A DNA stretch of 12,892 nucleotides from Gemmatimonadota bacterium (GCA_002686955.1 NYZA01000072.1:1-12892); one strand, 5' to 3'; counted from the first letter of the stretch, positions 1 through 7,165 are shown. Notes: a model not told the origin generated them from the letters alone. Numbers and translations: made by a program.

Positions 1-23
1 CCCTTTTGTGGCGAAACGTGTGT

Positions 24-42
24 AGCAACCCGTTTCTACCGC
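24..42 (+). repeat. 18-nt short repeat, left copy
   Basis: AGCAAC followed after one extra C by CGTTTCTACCGC. The same string without the extra C occurs at 762-779. The two copies bracket the small exported-protein gene and most of the gene-free stretch after it. The function is unknown; it could be the edge of an old mobile unit or a chance match. Confidence 0.45.
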
Positions 43-56
43 AACTGGGGCCTTCT

Positions 57-254
57 TCAATTCAATAACGAAACTTCTTCACGAATTATTCGGGCTAGCC
101 CCTCAGACGTAGAGGCGTTGAGACCGACGAACCCAAGACCATTCCCACCTCCGTCGTAGGCGACAGTCGTCGCGCCGACCCACTGATACGGGTCGGTCTG
201 AGCGTAGCCGGCCGGGGCAACGAGGAGAAGGGCAAGGATCAGCATCCAGCGCAT
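57..254 (-). CDS. small exported protein, hypothetical
   Basis: This encodes 65 residues. The start at 254 is preferred over an in-frame ATG 30 nt upstream, because GGAG lies about 8 nt before it and translation then opens directly with a signal peptide (MRW, then a run of Leu/Ile/Ala/Val, ending GYAQ). The mature part is only about 45 residues, rich in Gly, Thr and Asn, with YQWVGATTVAYDGGGNG near its start, and has no cysteine. That suggests a periplasmic or secreted peptide, or the N-terminal part of a longer protein that has been cut short by the TGA at 57-59. I do not recognise a family. No partner gene is adjacent: the next gene on this strand, the DUF499 fragment, ends about 830 bp upstream. 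Confidence 0.5.
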   Translation of the reverse strand: MRWMLILALLLVAPAGYAQTDPYQWVGATTVAYDGGGNGLGFVGLNASTSEGLARIIREEVSLLN

Positions 255-583
255 CGGATCAGCTCCGGCCCAGCCCCTCGCCACCCTGTGTTTAGGCTAC
301 CACGGCAGAGGCTCGCACTAGTGGGTCGTCTGACGGAGATCCCGCCGGAAAACAGGCGGTTAGCGCTGACGAAGTGTTGATCTGTATACACCTGAGAATC
401 GCGGGATTGGCCGGCCATCGGCCCCGAAGGGGAGTCAGGCACCCTGCGCTGGCTGGCCGAGGCAGAGATCGGGCAGCCTACTTCCTGTATCCGATTGCGC
501 GGCGTCGCCGCCAACCGCGCAAGGTCTTCCGCGGATCCCTCACGAATACGACGAACTGAGCGACCCACCAGAGGACCGGATAG

Positions 584-603
584 GCCCGTCGGGCCTGACG
601 GGC
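584..603. other. GC-rich stem-loop
   Basis: GCCCGTC and GACGGGC form a perfect 7-bp stem around a 6-nt loop. No T-tract follows on either strand, so it is not a typical intrinsic terminator. Confidence 0.4.
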
Positions 604-753
604 AGCGGCTTTGATCTGTTCGAGATTGAGGCGGCGTAGGGGTTTTGCAATCGGGCAGGGAAGAGCGGAGCTGGATCAGGATCAGATGAGTCGCATCACC
701 AGACATCCAATAGTACTCACACGGATCGGATTGGAATCTCTCGGTTGAGCGCA

Positions 754-791
754 GACATAGCAGCAACCGTTTCTACCGCGTTGCCTATGTC
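754..791. other. bulged stem-loop whose loop is repeated at 31-42
   Basis: GACATAG-CA-GCAAC pairs with GTTGC-CTATGTC: two perfect stems of 5 and 7 bp separated by a small bulge, closing a 12-nt loop. The loop sequence is the same 12-mer found at 31-42, where the flanking arms do not pair. A bulged hairpin recalls folded recombination sites, but the integron attC consensus boxes are not present. Confidence 0.4.
762..779 (+). repeat. 18-nt short repeat, right copy
   Basis: AGCAAC directly followed by CGTTTCTACCGC. It matches 24-42 apart from a 1-nt indel and forms the inner stem and loop of the hairpin at 754-791. Confidence 0.45.
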
Positions 792-1080
792 GCCGGTGGT
801 CATCAGTTCATCAGCAATCCGAAGAAGCCCAGATGAAGCACGTCCAGTAGGGGCGGTCCAGGGAGGCAGGAGTTAGTAACACCCACCCTGCAGGTAGCCT
901 GCCCAGAAACCGCACCACCTCTACCGGCGTCTTGCCCGCCCACTAACTGGGAAGGGAATCGGCCGCGTGGCCTCTCCCTGTTTGGATTTCTCGGTCACTG
1001 GGGAGGCGGACGTACACGAGGAGTATGCAGGCGCCACGAAGACCGGCTGTCGCAACTAGCGCCCCGATTCCAAGCGCCAG

Positions 1081-2004
1081 TTAATCCTCAACCTCAACCC
1101 CACCAGTCAGCCCGAGGTCGTCGAGGACTTGCCGCAAATCAGCCGTCAGCGCATCCGCGCCTGGCGCCTCGACATCCACCGAGAACTCCACTCCCACCTT
1201 TAGATCGGTCCCCGACCGGAGCTTCGGCAGCAGCTTCGTACCAAGTCGATTCCAGACCTCAGGCGGGATATTCCCGCGCACCCGAATAGTCCTGGCCTGC
1301 GCGACCGGCTCAGGCCCGGGGCCTCCGCCGGTCACTGGATCCGGCTGCACCACGGGGCCGGGCCCAGGATCCGGTGTGACGACCGGATCAGGCTGAGATC
1401 GCAAGGCCTTTGCCTTGGCCTTCTGCAGAAGAAATACATTCGACTCGAACGCCACCTCATCCGAAGCGATCGATTCCTCGAACCAAAGCCGCTCGAACGT
1501 CCCATCCGGCTTCTGGCCTGAACCAAGACCAAAGTCTCCCTTCCCCACGAACTCAACGACCTTCCCACGCAGGACCGCATCCGGATCCACCAGACGCGTC
1601 AGCGCCCCGTTCAAGAAGCTCTGGCGCAGGCTCGCCAAGGGCCACGCTCCGGACTCCTTCAAAGCAGGCGGCCAGTTGCGGTCCAAGTACCCGGCGCCAA
1701 CAGACTCGTTCAGCAACGCCTGCGACTTGAGCGCCGTGATCACTCGCCCGCACAAGCTCTCGCTCGCGCTTGCATGACCAGCTCCGAGATCGATGGCCGC
1801 GAGTCCATCGGGCTGCTGGCTGTCTGCAAGGACCACGAAGCGATACTCGGCCCAGACCTCGTCACGCGCAGCCTCTTCCGCATCGGAGACCTTGGTCTTG
1901 ATCTCAGCCCGGTCGGAGGGGTCGAACTCGCCGCCCAGAGTGCCTTCGGCAATCTCCGTCGCGACCCGTCGCCCGGAACGAGCCCCTTTGGGCCTACTTG
2001 TCAT
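1081..2004 (-). CDS. C-terminal fragment of DUF499-type ATPase fused to repeat-encoded start
   Basis: The frame is 307 codons. Residues 1-11 ([11 protein letters not shown]) come wholly from the 84-bp repeat; residue 12 onward is foreign to it. From about residue 40 the sequence resembles the C-terminal third of large DUF499-domain P-loop ATPases, which are often found with DUF1156 methyltransferase-like proteins in anti-phage loci (recognised from memory, not searched). Visible hallmarks are DEVWAEYRFVVLAD, SLRQSFLNGALTRL, a Pro-Asp-Pro-rich linker at about 205-240 (PDPVVTPDPGPGP) and a terminal domain with IPPEVWNRLGTKLLPKLRSG. Full-length members are roughly 1000 residues, so the Walker motifs and most of the protein are missing. 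The reading frame is intact, so a tagged 33-kDa product could be made, but ATPase function is lost. Whether it is expressed is unknown; it may simply be a fragment kept open by chance. Confidence 0.75.
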   Translation of the reverse strand: MTSRPKGARSGRRVATEIAEGTLGGEFDPSDRAEIKTKVSDAEEAARDEVWAEYRFVVLADSQQPDGLAAIDLGAGHASASESLCGRVITALKSQALLNESVGAGYLDRNWPPALKESGAWPLASLRQSFLNGALTRLVDPDAVLRGKVVEFVGKGDFGLGSGQKPDGTFERLWFEESIASDEVAFESNVFLLQKAKAKALRSQPDPVVTPDPGPGPVVQPDPVTGGGPGPEPVAQARTIRVRGNIPPEVWNRLGTKLLPKLRSGTDLKVGVEFSVDVEAPGADALTADLRQVLDDLGLTGGVEVED

Positions 2005-2055
2005 ATCGCCCTACTATCGGTGGTGCGGAAAACGGGGCTTATTTTTCCTACTCCC
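1972..2055 (-). repeat. 84-bp interspersed repeat, copy 1 (tail type A)
   Basis: It begins CCCGGAACGAGCCCC and ends CTACTCCC on the plus strand. The first 63 nt are identical to copies 3 and 4. The tail matches copy 2. The two ends form an imperfect inverted repeat: GGAA-CG-AGCCCC against GGGGCT-TATTT-TTCC. Read on the minus strand it holds three AGTAGG motifs and an ATG with AGGG four nt before it. The left flank is the truncated DUF499 gene; the right flank is a truncated recombinase reading the other way. Confidence 0.95.
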
Positions 2056-2387
2056 CAGAGAACGGCCTGATCCAGATCTGCGCCAAGCTCGATTGGCGTC
2101 CCAAGACGCACGCAGAGCGCGCGGTCCAGATCCCGGCGTCGCTCGTCGAGCAGCTCGGCCGACATCGAAGCAAGGTCGCCTCGAATGGGTCGGACTGTGT
2201 CTTCCCGGTTCCGAGCCACAGCGGGCAGTGGACGGAGACAGGACTCAGCCACGCGGCGAAACGAGCCGCGCAGGGGTCGGAAGTCTGGGAACCGCGCCGC
2301 TAGCTGCTCCACGATCTTGGGCGGTCCTGTGCTTCACATCTCCTCGCCGCCGGTGACCCACCCCCGGTTGTCGTAGCGGTCCCTCCT
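2056..2387 (+). pseudogene. tyrosine recombinase/integrase C-terminal remnant
   Basis: Immediately right of repeat copy 1 the plus strand reads a piece of the catalytic domain of a phage-integrase-type tyrosine recombinase. Residues RPKTHAERAVQIPASLVEQL match the region before the second catalytic box (KT.. then VPIP..L). After a TAG at 2301-2303 the same frame resumes with LLHDLGRSCASHLLAAG, which aligns with the HDLRHxxASHLL box II. The box II Arg is replaced by Gly, the first catalytic Arg region is absent, and the later His and the Tyr nucleophile are lost where the frame runs into the upstream region of the sulfatase gene. The remnant is therefore dead, from an in-frame stop and truncation at both ends. 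It may be the relic of an enzyme once associated with the repeat, or unrelated debris. Confidence 0.7.
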
Positions 2388-2444
2388 TTGGACCGAGGGC
2401 CTGTCCCGGCTGGAGCGACTCACCGAAGTGGATACACTCTCCGA

Positions 2445-4406
2445 ATGCGCCAGATTGCTCGGGTGTCATTTGTGTGCGCAGGTGCCGCCTGCTTGGGGAT
2501 GATCGCGATCGAACTCGCTTTCGAGGCGCTGGTCGTGGGCGAGGCTAGGCCTCGCGACACTGCGTGGATGCAGCTCGCCATCAAGCTCAGTCGCGGTATT
2601 GGCATCGACCTGTTCGAGATCTTCCCTCCCTGGGTCAACCGCAGCTTCGATCTATCGGATGCGACGGATGCGGCCCAATACTTCGGGCTCGTCTGTGTCG
2701 TCAGCCTCGCGCTCGCTTGGAGCGCCGCGGCGCTGATCCTGACCATGGTCAGCCTGGTGCGCGGGCTGACTGATGGACCTCGATGGCTCGTCGTGGAAGA
2801 CAAGGCAGCTGTGCTCGTTTTGAGCGCATTCGCGTGGCCGGGTCTCAGCGCGCTCTTTTGGCTAGGCGCCCGCGGCTACGCCAAGGCCCTCCATTTCGCG
2901 CTCGGGGGCCTTCTCTGCTTGGTCATCGCGGCCCTCGGTGTTTGGTTGTCAGCCCGTCCTGCAATCTCCGATCGTTGGATCTCGCGTTTGGGATTCGCGA
3001 ACACGACGACGATCTCGCTCGCCCTGGCCGCGGGGCTGCTGGGTGTGGTACTTGCGCCGGAGTTTCGTTGGTCGGGTGTGGTGTCACCCGACCCGGACGC
3101 ACCCAATGTCGTGTTGATCTCGATCGATACGCTTCGGGCGGATCATCTTGGCTGCTATGGGTACCCTCGCGATACGAGCCCGGCGATCGATCGAATCGCT
3201 GCTGAGGGCGTGCTCTTCGAGAACGCGGTTTCTCCGACATCGTGGACTCTTCCCTCACACATGTCGATGATGACTGGGTTGTCTCCCGCACAGCACAGAA
3301 TCACGAACTGGGGTAGGCGCCTGGACGACGATGTCGTCACCCTTGCGGAGGTGGCTCGTGAATCCGGGTACGCCACCGCGGGCTTCGTCGCCGGTCCCTT
3401 CGTCGAAGGGACGTACGGATTCTCGAATGGCTTCGACGTCTACGACGACCATAGCGCGATGATGCCGCCGCCCTCGCATCAGGGCATAACATCCCCGCTG
3501 CTCTTCGGGCTGGTCGATCGGTACCTGGGAGCGTGGAACTCGGCAGATCGGCCCGTGCCCTTCTTCATCTTCCTTCACCTCTGGGATGTCCACCACAACT
3601 ATCAGCCGCCCGCGCCCTTCGATTCGATGTTTGGGCCGGTCCAAGAGGGAGTCTCGCACGGTAAGCCGGACCTGCTCGACAAGCCGGAGGATGCGGAAGA
3701 GCTGATGAAACTCTACGACGGCGAGATCCGATACGTCGACACGTATGTCGAGAGGTTGTTCCAGAGGCTCGAGGAACTCGGCATCGCGGACGACACGATC
3801 CTCGCGATCACAGCGGACCACGGCGAGGAATTCTTGGACCACGGCCGGTTGACCCATCGTCAGCAGCTCTACGAGGAGTCTATCCGTGTTCCGCTAATCA
3901 TTCGCTGGCCCGAAAAGATTCCGCCCGGCCAGGTCGTCGCCGCCCAGGTCCGGCTACAGGACATTGCGCCCTCTCTGGCGAGTATGATCGCTCAGTCGAG
4001 CGCCCCCGAATTTGGCCGGAGGAGCGATTCCGGTGCCTCGGTCGGTGTCGACCTCAGTCCTCTGATTCTAGCCGGAGCCACTGAAGCCGAGTGGGAGGAC
4101 ATCACGCCTCGGATCGCATTCGGATCGCTCGACCACCTCGACGAAAAACTTGCCTACGCGCGCACGAACAGGTTTAAGTTGATCAGACGCGTATCGCCCA
4201 TCGAGGAGGTACAGCTCTATGATCTATGGAACGATCCCGACGAATCGACGGATCTCTCTGGCGAGATGCCGGATATGGTCGCTCAGCTCAGCGACGAGCT
4301 GGACCATTGGCAATCGCGGCACAACGATCAATCCGAATATTTCATCGAGACCGACGTGAGCGAAGAGCACAAGGCAAATCTGCGCGCGCTGGGCTACATC
4401 GAGTAG
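2445..4406 (+). CDS. membrane-anchored sulfatase/alkaline-phosphatase-superfamily hydrolase
   Basis: This is a 653-residue inner-membrane protein. The ATG at 2445 is chosen because the protein then opens with the first membrane helix; upstream in-frame codons belong to recombinase debris. Five hydrophobic segments lie at about 7-31, 80-105, 120-141, 149-170 and 188-204, followed by a sulfatase domain, most likely periplasmic, from about 219 to 580. The metal-binding start is NVVLISIDTLRADHLGCYGY (221-240), and the late metal site is ITADHGEEFLDHG. In the nucleophile motif, SWTLPSHMSMMTG (266-278), Thr268 stands where Cys or Ser is converted to formylglycine and His272 stands where the conserved Arg is. 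Such variants recur in membrane sulfatase-like proteins and might be phosphotransferases or hydrolases of lipid or glycan head groups; the substrate is unknown. The gene appears monocistronic. Confidence 0.85.
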   Translation: MRQIARVSFVCAGAACLGMIAIELAFEALVVGEARPRDTAWMQLAIKLSRGIGIDLFEIFPPWVNRSFDLSDATDAAQYFGLVCVVSLALAWSAAALILTMVSLVRGLTDGPRWLVVEDKAAVLVLSAFAWPGLSALFWLGARGYAKALHFALGGLLCLVIAALGVWLSARPAISDRWISRLGFANTTTISLALAAGLLGVVLAPEFRWSGVVSPDPDAPNVVLISIDTLRADHLGCYGYPRDTSPAIDRIAAEGVLFENAVSPTSWTLPSHMSMMTGLSPAQHRITNWGRRLDDDVVTLAEVARESGYATAGFVAGPFVEGTYGFSNGFDVYDDHSAMMPPPSHQGITSPLLFGLVDRYLGAWNSADRPVPFFIFLHLWDVHHNYQPPAPFDSMFGPVQEGVSHGKPDLLDKPEDAEELMKLYDGEIRYVDTYVERLFQRLEELGIADDTILAITADHGEEFLDHGRLTHRQQLYEESIRVPLIIRWPEKIPPGQVVAAQVRLQDIAPSLASMIAQSSAPEFGRRSDSGASVGVDLSPLILAGATEAEWEDITPRIAFGSLDHLDEKLAYARTNRFKLIRRVSPIEEVQLYDLWNDPDESTDLSGEMPDMVAQLSDELDHWQSRHNDQSEYFIETDVSEEHKANLRALGYIE

Positions 4407-4416
4407 TCGCTTCCCG

Positions 4417-4464
4417 GTTTTTTTTGGGGGGCCGGGTAGCTGCCCGGGTAGAGGTGACCTACCC
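4417..4464. other. T-tract and GC-rich inverted repeats after the sulfatase gene
   Basis: A run of eight T is followed by GGGGGG, then two direct CCGGGTAG copies (4432-4439 and 4444-4451) and GGGTAG/CTACCC arms at 4446-4451 and 4459-4464. It lies between the ends of two convergent genes. It could serve in transcription termination or be the outer end of the IS3 element; the T-run precedes the stems, so it is not a textbook terminator on the plus strand. Confidence 0.35.
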
Positions 4465-5054
4465 CGGTTGGCTTACCAGCCTCCATGTTAGCCTCGCAGG
4501 TCCCGCGCGATGAAGCGAAGCGGAAGCGGGCGGCATGAGCCGCCAGGCTTCGGGGGCCGGCGGCCGGTAGCCGGGCGAGCTGTGCGGCCCGATCGTGTTG
4601 TCCTCCCGCCGCCATCGCTCGATCAGCACCTTTGCCTCCGTCAGCGTGTAGAAGATTTGGCCGTTCAGGAGCTCGTCGCGCAGCTTCCCGTTGAACGACT
4701 CGTTGTATCCATTCTCCCAAGGGCTTCCGGGCTCGATGAACAGCGTCTGCACACTGAGCCTGCCCAGCCACTCCCGCACCGCCTTCGCCGTGAACTCGGC
4801 TCCATTGTCCGATCGGATATAGGTCGGCGTGCCCCGCTCCGTGAAGAGCGCCGTCAGCCGCTCGAGCACGTTCTCCGAGTCGAGCCTCCGCTCCACGTCG
4901 ATCGCCAGGCACTCCCGCGTGTACTCGTCCACCATCGTCAGCATTCGGATCGGACGCCCGTCGTGGGTTCGATCCGCGACGAAGTCGTAGGACCAGACAT
5001 GATCGCGGCGCTCGGCACGGCGCCGGATACAGGAACCGTCGCCGAGCCACAGGC
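4459..5054 (-). pseudogene. IS3-family OrfB transposase, 5'-truncated
   Basis: About 198 residues of the integrase core of an IS3-family OrfB. The frame reads back from [11 protein letters not shown] through [20 protein letters not shown] and GLWLGDGSC to the edge of repeat copy 2, where it stops being IS3-like. The complete DDE triad is visible: Asp in WSYDF, Asp in RSDNGAEF, and exactly 35 residues later Glu in GYNESFN. The typical tail [13 protein letters not shown] follows. The N-terminal HTH_21 part of OrfB and all of OrfA are missing, so the element cannot transpose by itself. The cut falls at the same repeat boundary as in the DUF499, rnpB and 12759-12817 fragments. The repeat's ATG is out of frame here. 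Confidence 0.92.
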
Positions 5055-5139
5055 CCCGGAACGAGCCCCTTTGGGCCTACTTGTCATATCGCCCTACTAT
5101 CCGGTGGTGCGGAAAACGGGGCTTATTTTTCCTACTCCC
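5055..5139 (-). repeat. 84-bp interspersed repeat, copy 2 (tail type A, one extra C)
   Basis: Identical to copy 1 except for one additional C at about 5101. The left flank is the IS3 OrfB fragment. On the right, the first frame after the repeat runs only about 20 codons to a TGA at 5202-5204, possibly another short 3' gene end. Confidence 0.95.
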
Positions 5140-5322
5140 GCGAGGCGCAGACGCGGCTTGTTGTCACCGATTTGCATCGGCCGTTGCGGCGCCCGGAGGG
5201 ATGAGATCTGCGCCCGCTTGTCGTTCCCAGGATGATGTCGGCGGTAGACAAGGGACGCCTAGCGGGGGGGCTCCAGAACGCGCATCTTTCCAACCCTTGG
5301 GGCTGGACGAACCGGAGAGTTG

Positions 5323-5739
5323 ATGCACATAGAGTCGCTCGATCACATTCACATCTACGCCGCCGACCCCGAAGCGTCCGCCGAGTTCTATCAGCGTCAC
5401 TTCGAAGCAAAGCCCGTGCATCGCAATACCAACGCCAACGGCGACACGCGTATCTTTTTGGCGCTCGGTGGGCAAATTATCGTGGTCGGCGATTTGCCGG
5501 CGGGCATGGCGCCGGCTCCACTGCCTGAAACCGGCGACGGTGCATATGTTCACGGCTTTGGCGTCGCGCATTTCGGGCTTCGGGTTGCGGATCTGGTCGC
5601 GGCCGCTGCGGAGCTTGCGGCTTCGGATGTTCGCCTTCTCGGCGAAATTGTGAAGGAACCAACCGGGCTTTCCTACTTGTACGTTGTCGCTCCGGACGGC
5701 GTCGTTCTCGAGCTCACTCAGTACGAGTCCGCCGTCTAG
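5323..5739 (+). CDS. glyoxalase/VOC-family protein
   Basis: This encodes 138 residues, the usual length of a single-domain vicinal oxygen chelate protein with two paired beta-alpha-beta-beta-beta modules. Likely metal ligands are the His in LDHIHIYAADPEASAEFY near the start, the His of VAHFGLRV in the second module, and the Glu of GVVLELTQYE near the end. Members include glyoxalase I, dioxygenases, epimerases and drug-binding proteins; the sequence does not say which this is. The ATG at 5323 has GGAG 6-8 nt upstream, which decides it over a TTG one codon earlier. The thioesterase gene follows 83 bp downstream on the same strand, so the two may be co-transcribed. Cytosolic: no signal peptide. 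Confidence 0.88.
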   Translation: MHIESLDHIHIYAADPEASAEFYQRHFEAKPVHRNTNANGDTRIFLALGGQIIVVGDLPAGMAPAPLPETGDGAYVHGFGVAHFGLRVADLVAAAAELAASDVRLLGEIVKEPTGLSYLYVVAPDGVVLELTQYESAV

Positions 5740-5822
5740 CGCGATGGCTCGCCCCTCGCGGCAGGTAAAAGGCTAATCTTTGCCGATCGTCCCCCCGATA
5801 GATCTCGAGGGGCGCATGCGAA

Positions 5823-6746
5823 GTGGATACTGTGTTTGAAATTCCTTCTGTCGGTGAATTCGACGAGGAGGCCGCCGAGCGCGCGCCGCTCGCGGGTTTC
5901 CATCTTGGGGATGGAGGGCCGGATGACTCGCGGGAGACCTGGTTCCTGATTCGAAGCTGGAGCCGTGAGCTGCGTCTCTATCAGAACCTGGCTCGCCACC
6001 TCGGCGACGATCGCCGCATCGTCACCATCGCTCCTCCGCGCGGAACGCGGAAAGAAGATTTCCCACGTACGGTCGAACGCTGGCGCGACTTTTGCCTTGA
6101 GCGCTTGCGGCCGCAGTTGGGTTCAAACCCGCGTGTCTTGCTCGGCGGCTGGTCGTTCGGTGGCGTGCTCGCACTCGAGATGGGGCGCCAGCTTGAGAAA
6201 GACGGAACGCCAGTTGCGTTGGTCACGATGCTCGACACCCGGCTCCCCAAGGCGCATCCGACCGAGCAGCGAATTGCCCGCTCGCTCCCCCATGCCTTAG
6301 CAAATCATGCGACGCGTTTCTTCGAAACCCCCTCCGAAGGTCGAGGCGAATATCTGCGAGAGCGACTCGCCTGGCAGTTCTATCACGCGCGACGCAAGGC
6401 TGGGGAGTGGAATGCGGCACGGCGCAATCAGCCTGCACCGGTCTATCAACGTCCCGACGGTCGAACCTCCGAGCCGCGCGACGTCACCGAGATGACCCCG
6501 CTGCAGAAAGCACTTTGGGTCGCCTATCTGAAGTATCAGCCGCGCGAGTGCACGGTCCCGGTCGCACAATTCTGGTGCGACGACTCGTGCTTACACACCG
6601 GCGACGCGAGTCTCGGCTGGGCGCGCTACCTGCGCGGCCCCTTCGTTTCGCTCCCAATTCCCGGCGGACATCTCACGATGTTCGACGACCCCCACGCCGA
6701 AGCACTAGCCCAAACCCTCGGCGAGCGACTCGCGTCACTCGTCTAG
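5823..6746 (+). CDS. alpha/beta-hydrolase thioesterase (PKS/NRPS type)
   Basis: This encodes 307 residues with the thioesterase fold of polyketide or non-ribosomal-peptide synthases. After an N-terminal extension comes the beta-strand opening DDSRETWFLIRSWS, then the nucleophile elbow LLGGWSFGGVLALEMGRQL (GxSxG, catalytic Ser at about residue 114), an acidic residue in the lid or late-strand region (FWCDDSC), and the catalytic His in PIPGGHLTMFDD about 25 residues from the end. The GTG at 5823 is the likely start, with GAGGGG about 11 nt upstream; a nearby ATG at 5816 gives only a short frame. Length suits a free-standing type II thioesterase or the released TE domain of a synthase, but no synthase gene is in the window. 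It may act on an acyl-CoA or acyl-carrier thioester. It follows the VOC gene on the same strand. Confidence 0.85.
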   Translation: MDTVFEIPSVGEFDEEAAERAPLAGFHLGDGGPDDSRETWFLIRSWSRELRLYQNLARHLGDDRRIVTIAPPRGTRKEDFPRTVERWRDFCLERLRPQLGSNPRVLLGGWSFGGVLALEMGRQLEKDGTPVALVTMLDTRLPKAHPTEQRIARSLPHALANHATRFFETPSEGRGEYLRERLAWQFYHARRKAGEWNAARRNQPAPVYQRPDGRTSEPRDVTEMTPLQKALWVAYLKYQPRECTVPVAQFWCDDSCLHTGDASLGWARYLRGPFVSLPIPGGHLTMFDDPHAEALAQTLGERLASLV

Positions 6747-6840
6747 TTCGAAGTTCTGACGTGGCTTGTTGTTTGTCCAGCTGCGGCGAGCGTTTCGCAA
6801 CGCAGCGATCATGTCGAAGTCGCGCGATCGAGAGGGCTGC

Positions 6841-6860
6841 GAGCTGCTTCGAAGCAGCTC
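6841..6860. other. perfect 20-bp palindrome
   Basis: GAGCTGCTTC is followed immediately by its exact reverse complement. It lies about 95 bp past the thioesterase stop and before the rnpB fragment. It could be a dimeric-protein operator, a hairpin terminator (CTCTGTTCTT follows on the plus strand) or a leftover recombination site. Confidence 0.5.
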
Positions 6861-6896
6861 GCTCTGTTCTTGCCAGCCAACAAGGACCCGTAGGAG

Positions 6897-6937
6897 CCCG
6901 GCGGGGCTTATCAGAAGACTGACTTCCTCCCGCCGGG
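6897..6937 (-). terminator. strong stem-loop downstream of the rnpB fragment
   Basis: CCCGGCGGG (6897-6905) and CCCGCCGGG (6929-6937) form a perfect 9-bp GC stem around a 23-nt loop. A smaller hairpin, ACCAA-GCAA-TTGGT on the minus strand (6944-6957), lies between it and the rnpB 3' end. Both sit where an rnpB 3' processing or termination structure would be. No clear T-run follows, so intrinsic termination is only possible. Confidence 0.4.
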
Positions 6938-6960
6938 TGCCCAACCAATTGCTTGGTCGG

Positions 6961-7165
6961 TAGTGGACTGTAAGCCGGGTTCTGTTCTGCTTTGGGCTCT
7001 CGCCCTCGCAGTGAGGATCATTCCTCTAGGCGACACGTTGCCGTGTAGCTCAAGCACTCTCACCCGGATACCCCGAGCCGGCGAGCCGGTTCGATGGGAC
7101 GGGTCGTCCTCTGCGGTATCCCTATTCGAGCTTGCTCCGGGAAGGGCTTGCCTCGCCGCCGGTCA
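6961..7165 (-). ncRNA. rnpB: RNase P RNA, 3' half (5'-truncated)
   Basis: The minus strand carries the conserved 3' half of bacterial class-A RNase P RNA, the ribozyme that matures tRNA 5' ends. Recognisable landmarks in order are CCCGGAGCAAGCTCGAATAGGG, matching the CCCGGAGCAAGGCCAAATAGGG element of E. coli; CCGGGT followed by GCTTGAGC; CCTAGAGGAATGATCC, matching the CCUAGAUGAAUGACUGUCC region; and near the end ACAGAACCCGGCTTA. The 5' part, including P1 5', P2-P4 5' and the specificity domain, is missing; the molecule starts at the first base next to repeat copy 3. It cannot be a working ribozyme, so the cell must have an intact rnpB elsewhere. The exact 3' end is estimated because its P1 partner strand is lost. 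Confidence 0.92.

Larger units (their letters stand above)
255..1080. other. gene-poor stretch of about 800 bp
   Basis: I see no convincing gene here. Open frames exist on both strands, but they lack ribosome-binding sites, start on TTG or rare codons and have irregular, Arg/Ser/Pro-rich translations typical of GC-rich non-coding DNA. The stretch contains two stem-loops (584-603 and 754-791) and the second copy of a short repeat. It lies downstream of the DUF499 fragment and upstream of the small exported-protein gene. Confidence 0.5.

Noticed and set aside
239-766. 175-codon minus-strand open frame
   Set aside because: It starts on TTG inside a hairpin, has no ribosome-binding site, has irregular Arg/Ser/Pro-rich composition and overlaps the 5' region of the small exported-protein gene.
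943-1080. Hydrophobic minus-strand frame after the DUF499 stop
   Set aside because: Its first ~25 residues resemble a membrane helix, but there is no start codon; it only continues the frame beyond the TAA.
1972-2055. 84-bp repeats as integron attC sites
   Set aside because: No RYYYAAC/GTTRRRY boxes at the edges and no long palindrome. Segments between copies are 2-5.6 kb with several genes on both strands, and the variable part is about 20 nt rather than the last 6.
2388-2444. TTG start extending the sulfatase protein by 19 residues
   Set aside because: The added residues are Pro/Gly/Arg-rich continuation of the recombinase remnant; the ATG at 2445 starts directly at the first membrane helix.
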